DNA from: Arenicola marina
Taxonomy: Eukaryota > Annelida > Polychaeta > Arenicolidae
NCBI GenBank assembly: GCA_964019135.1
Contig: OZ025260.1
Coordinates: 20,826,254 to 20,890,253, forward strand
Direction: 5' to 3'
DNA: 64,000 bases
Made by a program: the position numbers and the translations under genes
Notes under the pieces: generated by a model
Told to the model about the DNA's origin: nothing
The model's database searches: none
The model's input: only the letters and a program-made list of their open reading frames with translations
Part shown: positions 62,171 to 64,000 of the stretch, in pieces
How the letters are laid out: every line of letters begins with the position of its first letter
Numbering within the stretch: position 1 is the first letter of the stretch

Positions 62171-62817
62171 GTAAGAACACAATAATGCGTCATTACACTA
62201 CACGATAAGGGTGAAACAAGACCGTTTTGATGTTTTGATATCACTTTTTGATCATGACAAGACACAGTTTCTCCATTGTTTTAAACTTTGCAGTAGGCTT
62301 CATCGGTGGTTTACTGGCGCAGGTACCAACTCGGCAAAAATATGTCGGAAAGTCGCTGAGCCTAAGGGACGGGCTATTTGATCCCAAGGGCGTGAGGAGG
62401 CGATGGTTTTGTTTCACTTTAAACTTTAAATCTAGAAGTCGATCTATTTTTGGATGCAAGGAAGTTTAATGTCCAAAATTTAGATGTCTAAAATCTAGTT
62501 ACAGCTATATAGGCACTGTAAAGCGACGGAAAGAGGGGAAATGGGGTAGCCCCGTTGCATACCCCCCCCCCCCCCCCCCCTGGTTATTCCGCTGTGGACC
62601 GCGCCGGAGCAGGCTCTCTCGTCTGCGTATCGTGCGAGGCCTGCAAGTCAGAGAGACTCGTTTCAGGACTACGGGTGAGGGAGGGGGTGGGGGTGCGACT
62701 ATGCGGCCCAATACCGCCCGCCCCTCCCTCTGTCACTTTACGATGCCCGTGAATATAGCATTCAAGGTGTGATCTCTCTATTTAACTGCAAAGGTATTAA
62801 AACGGCATTAAATCAGT
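62171..62817. other. no gene recognised; poly-C tract
   Basis: Frames of about 70 codons on both strands (62,241-62,469) mirror each other and have no motif. A C run at about 62,563-62,580 is followed by GC-rich sequence. Confidence 0.4.
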
Positions 62818-63042
62818 CAGGGATGGATCTAGGAATTTGGAAAGGGGAGGGGGTTTGCTCTCTAAAAACTTGCGACCGGGTTGTAAGGAGGGGGGGGAGG
62901 GGGTTGCTCTCTAAAAACTTGCGACCGCGTTGTAAGGGGGGGAGGTACTCGAAGAACCCGACTTTTACAGTGTATGTTTAAGTTCCCAAGAGAGGGGGGG
63001 GGGGGTGCAACCCCCCTGACCCCACCTCTAGATCCGCCCCTG
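62818..63042 (+). mobile_element. short non-autonomous hAT-like element (MITE)
   Basis: The ends CAGGGATGGATCTAG and (inverted) CAGGGGCGGATCTAG match the hAT-type terminus. Inside, a GTTGCTCTCTAAAAACTTGC-like segment is present twice (about 62,852 and 62,902). Then come GACTTTTACAGTGTATGTTT and a long G run, in the same order as in 4,328-4,506. Flanking target duplications are not clear. Confidence 0.65.
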
Positions 63043-64000
63043 ATCTTAGCAGTATCTTCCTGTTGGAAGTTCAAGGAAGGGAGTTGGAATTAATGTGGTG
63101 AAAATTTTCTTCCATCACTATATATACATGTATAATATATATATCATAATAATATCTGTCCTGCTAAAAGCCTTACCTGGCTGTAAGGTCACATGGATAC
63201 ACCCTGCTTAGAGGGAAGCCTGATAAGCTTACAACCATGCCCCCCACCCTACCTCCTGGAATGAAATGGTATGCTCCTTTTAAAGCTATAATGGGTCACC
63301 TGACTTTTTTGTAAAACATTTGTCATGTAAACTTTGATTGTTCAGCAACATTCAGGTCAAAAAGATCAATATAAAATTACCTGCATCAACCTATTAAAGT
63401 AATATTTCACTTTTATTAAGTATCATTATAAGTATTATCACATATTAAGCATCATTATACGTATTATCACATATTAAGCATCATCATAAGCCTGTGTTAT
63501 AATATTTTATTGCACACTATTACGTTTAATTGTTTAAAAGTCATCAATGAACATTTTACTGTATCACTCCTCTCACATGCTGCGTCTTCTAGTGAAAAAG
63601 CTTTTGTTTGTTAGGTGATTTTATCTTTTGTTGAAATAGAAATTCGTATTATGTTATTTGGTGAAAATTATAGCTTTTGATTAGAGAAAAAAGCTATTAT
63701 AGTTCTATAGCGGATAAAATTACAGGTTCATTAACAGTTCTGTACATGTTTCTGCAGGCTTCTCATCACTTAGAAAATGATCATAGGAAGTTAACCTTTC
63801 ATGGTCACGCACATTCATAATAATTAAGTTCAGAGTCTACCAGACATTAACTTAAGCCTCAAATATCAAATAAATCATCAATATGAGATTTTAAGTACTA
63901 AATACTGGTATTTGCTTCAAAGAGTATAACATATAATAAAATAAAACCTATTATAAATTTATTTTTATAACAGTTATAATTGGAGCTACATATATACATA
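63043..64000. other. AT-rich sequence, no gene recognised; possible intron
   Basis: Strongly AT-rich with TA-rich runs near 63,120-63,150. It contains a 29-bp tandem repeat of about 2.6 copies at 63,415-63,492 (ATTAAG at 63,415, 63,444 and 63,473). Composition would suit an intron or intergenic DNA. Confidence 0.5.

Noticed and set aside
61866-62180. 104-codon minus-strand frame over the promoter-like cluster
   Set aside because: It crosses the palindromes and the X-box, has no recognised motif and looks like a shadow of GC-containing regulatory sequence.

Overview
The window looks like nuclear DNA of an animal, most likely a marine invertebrate. The grounds are a spliced gene with GT-AG borders, a Gypsy-type LTR element, a DIRS-type element, a LINE tail, small hAT-like elements, long minisatellites and no prokaryotic-style operons. 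I cannot name the species from the sequence. Most of the window is repeats; coding DNA of the host is scarce.

Layout. 0-7.5 kb: a decayed LINE 3' end, small tandem repeats, two hAT-like MITEs and G-rich simple sequence. 7.58-11.58 kb: a strongly G-rich minisatellite with a unit near 30 bp and a higher-order period of about 0.8-1 kb. 11.6-12.6 kb: a CpG-containing stretch with an ETS-type site, a possible promoter. 12.66-15.57 kb: a second, unrelated minisatellite of 43-bp units ending six bases before a start codon. 15.58-17.36 kb: the one convincing host gene, two coding exons for an unrecognised basic protein, with a single-base frame break in exon 2.

17.5-53.9 kb: a tandem array of a unit of about 11 kb with no conserved protein. 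Copy A is cut on the right, B is cut on the left, C is nearly complete and D is only a left end. A and B share a 1.1-kb inverted-repeat element that C lacks, and C has its own insertion. A young Gypsy element (36.9-41.4 kb) sits at the B/C boundary.

55.1-60.9 kb: an incomplete DIRS-type element whose leader and Gag-like part are tandemly doubled. 60.9-61.9 kb: a dispersed repeat with AGGTCA-like half-sites. 61.9-62.2 kb: a compact cluster (RFX-type X-box, perfect 26-bp palindrome, CRE, CAAGATGGCG start context) that may be the promoter and first exon of another host gene on the + strand. The rest is AT-rich with one hAT-like MITE.

Apart from the possible promoter-gene link at 12.4-17.4 kb, nothing suggests the parts act together as a pathway. 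No tRNA, rRNA or CRISPR array was found. All identities are by eye.
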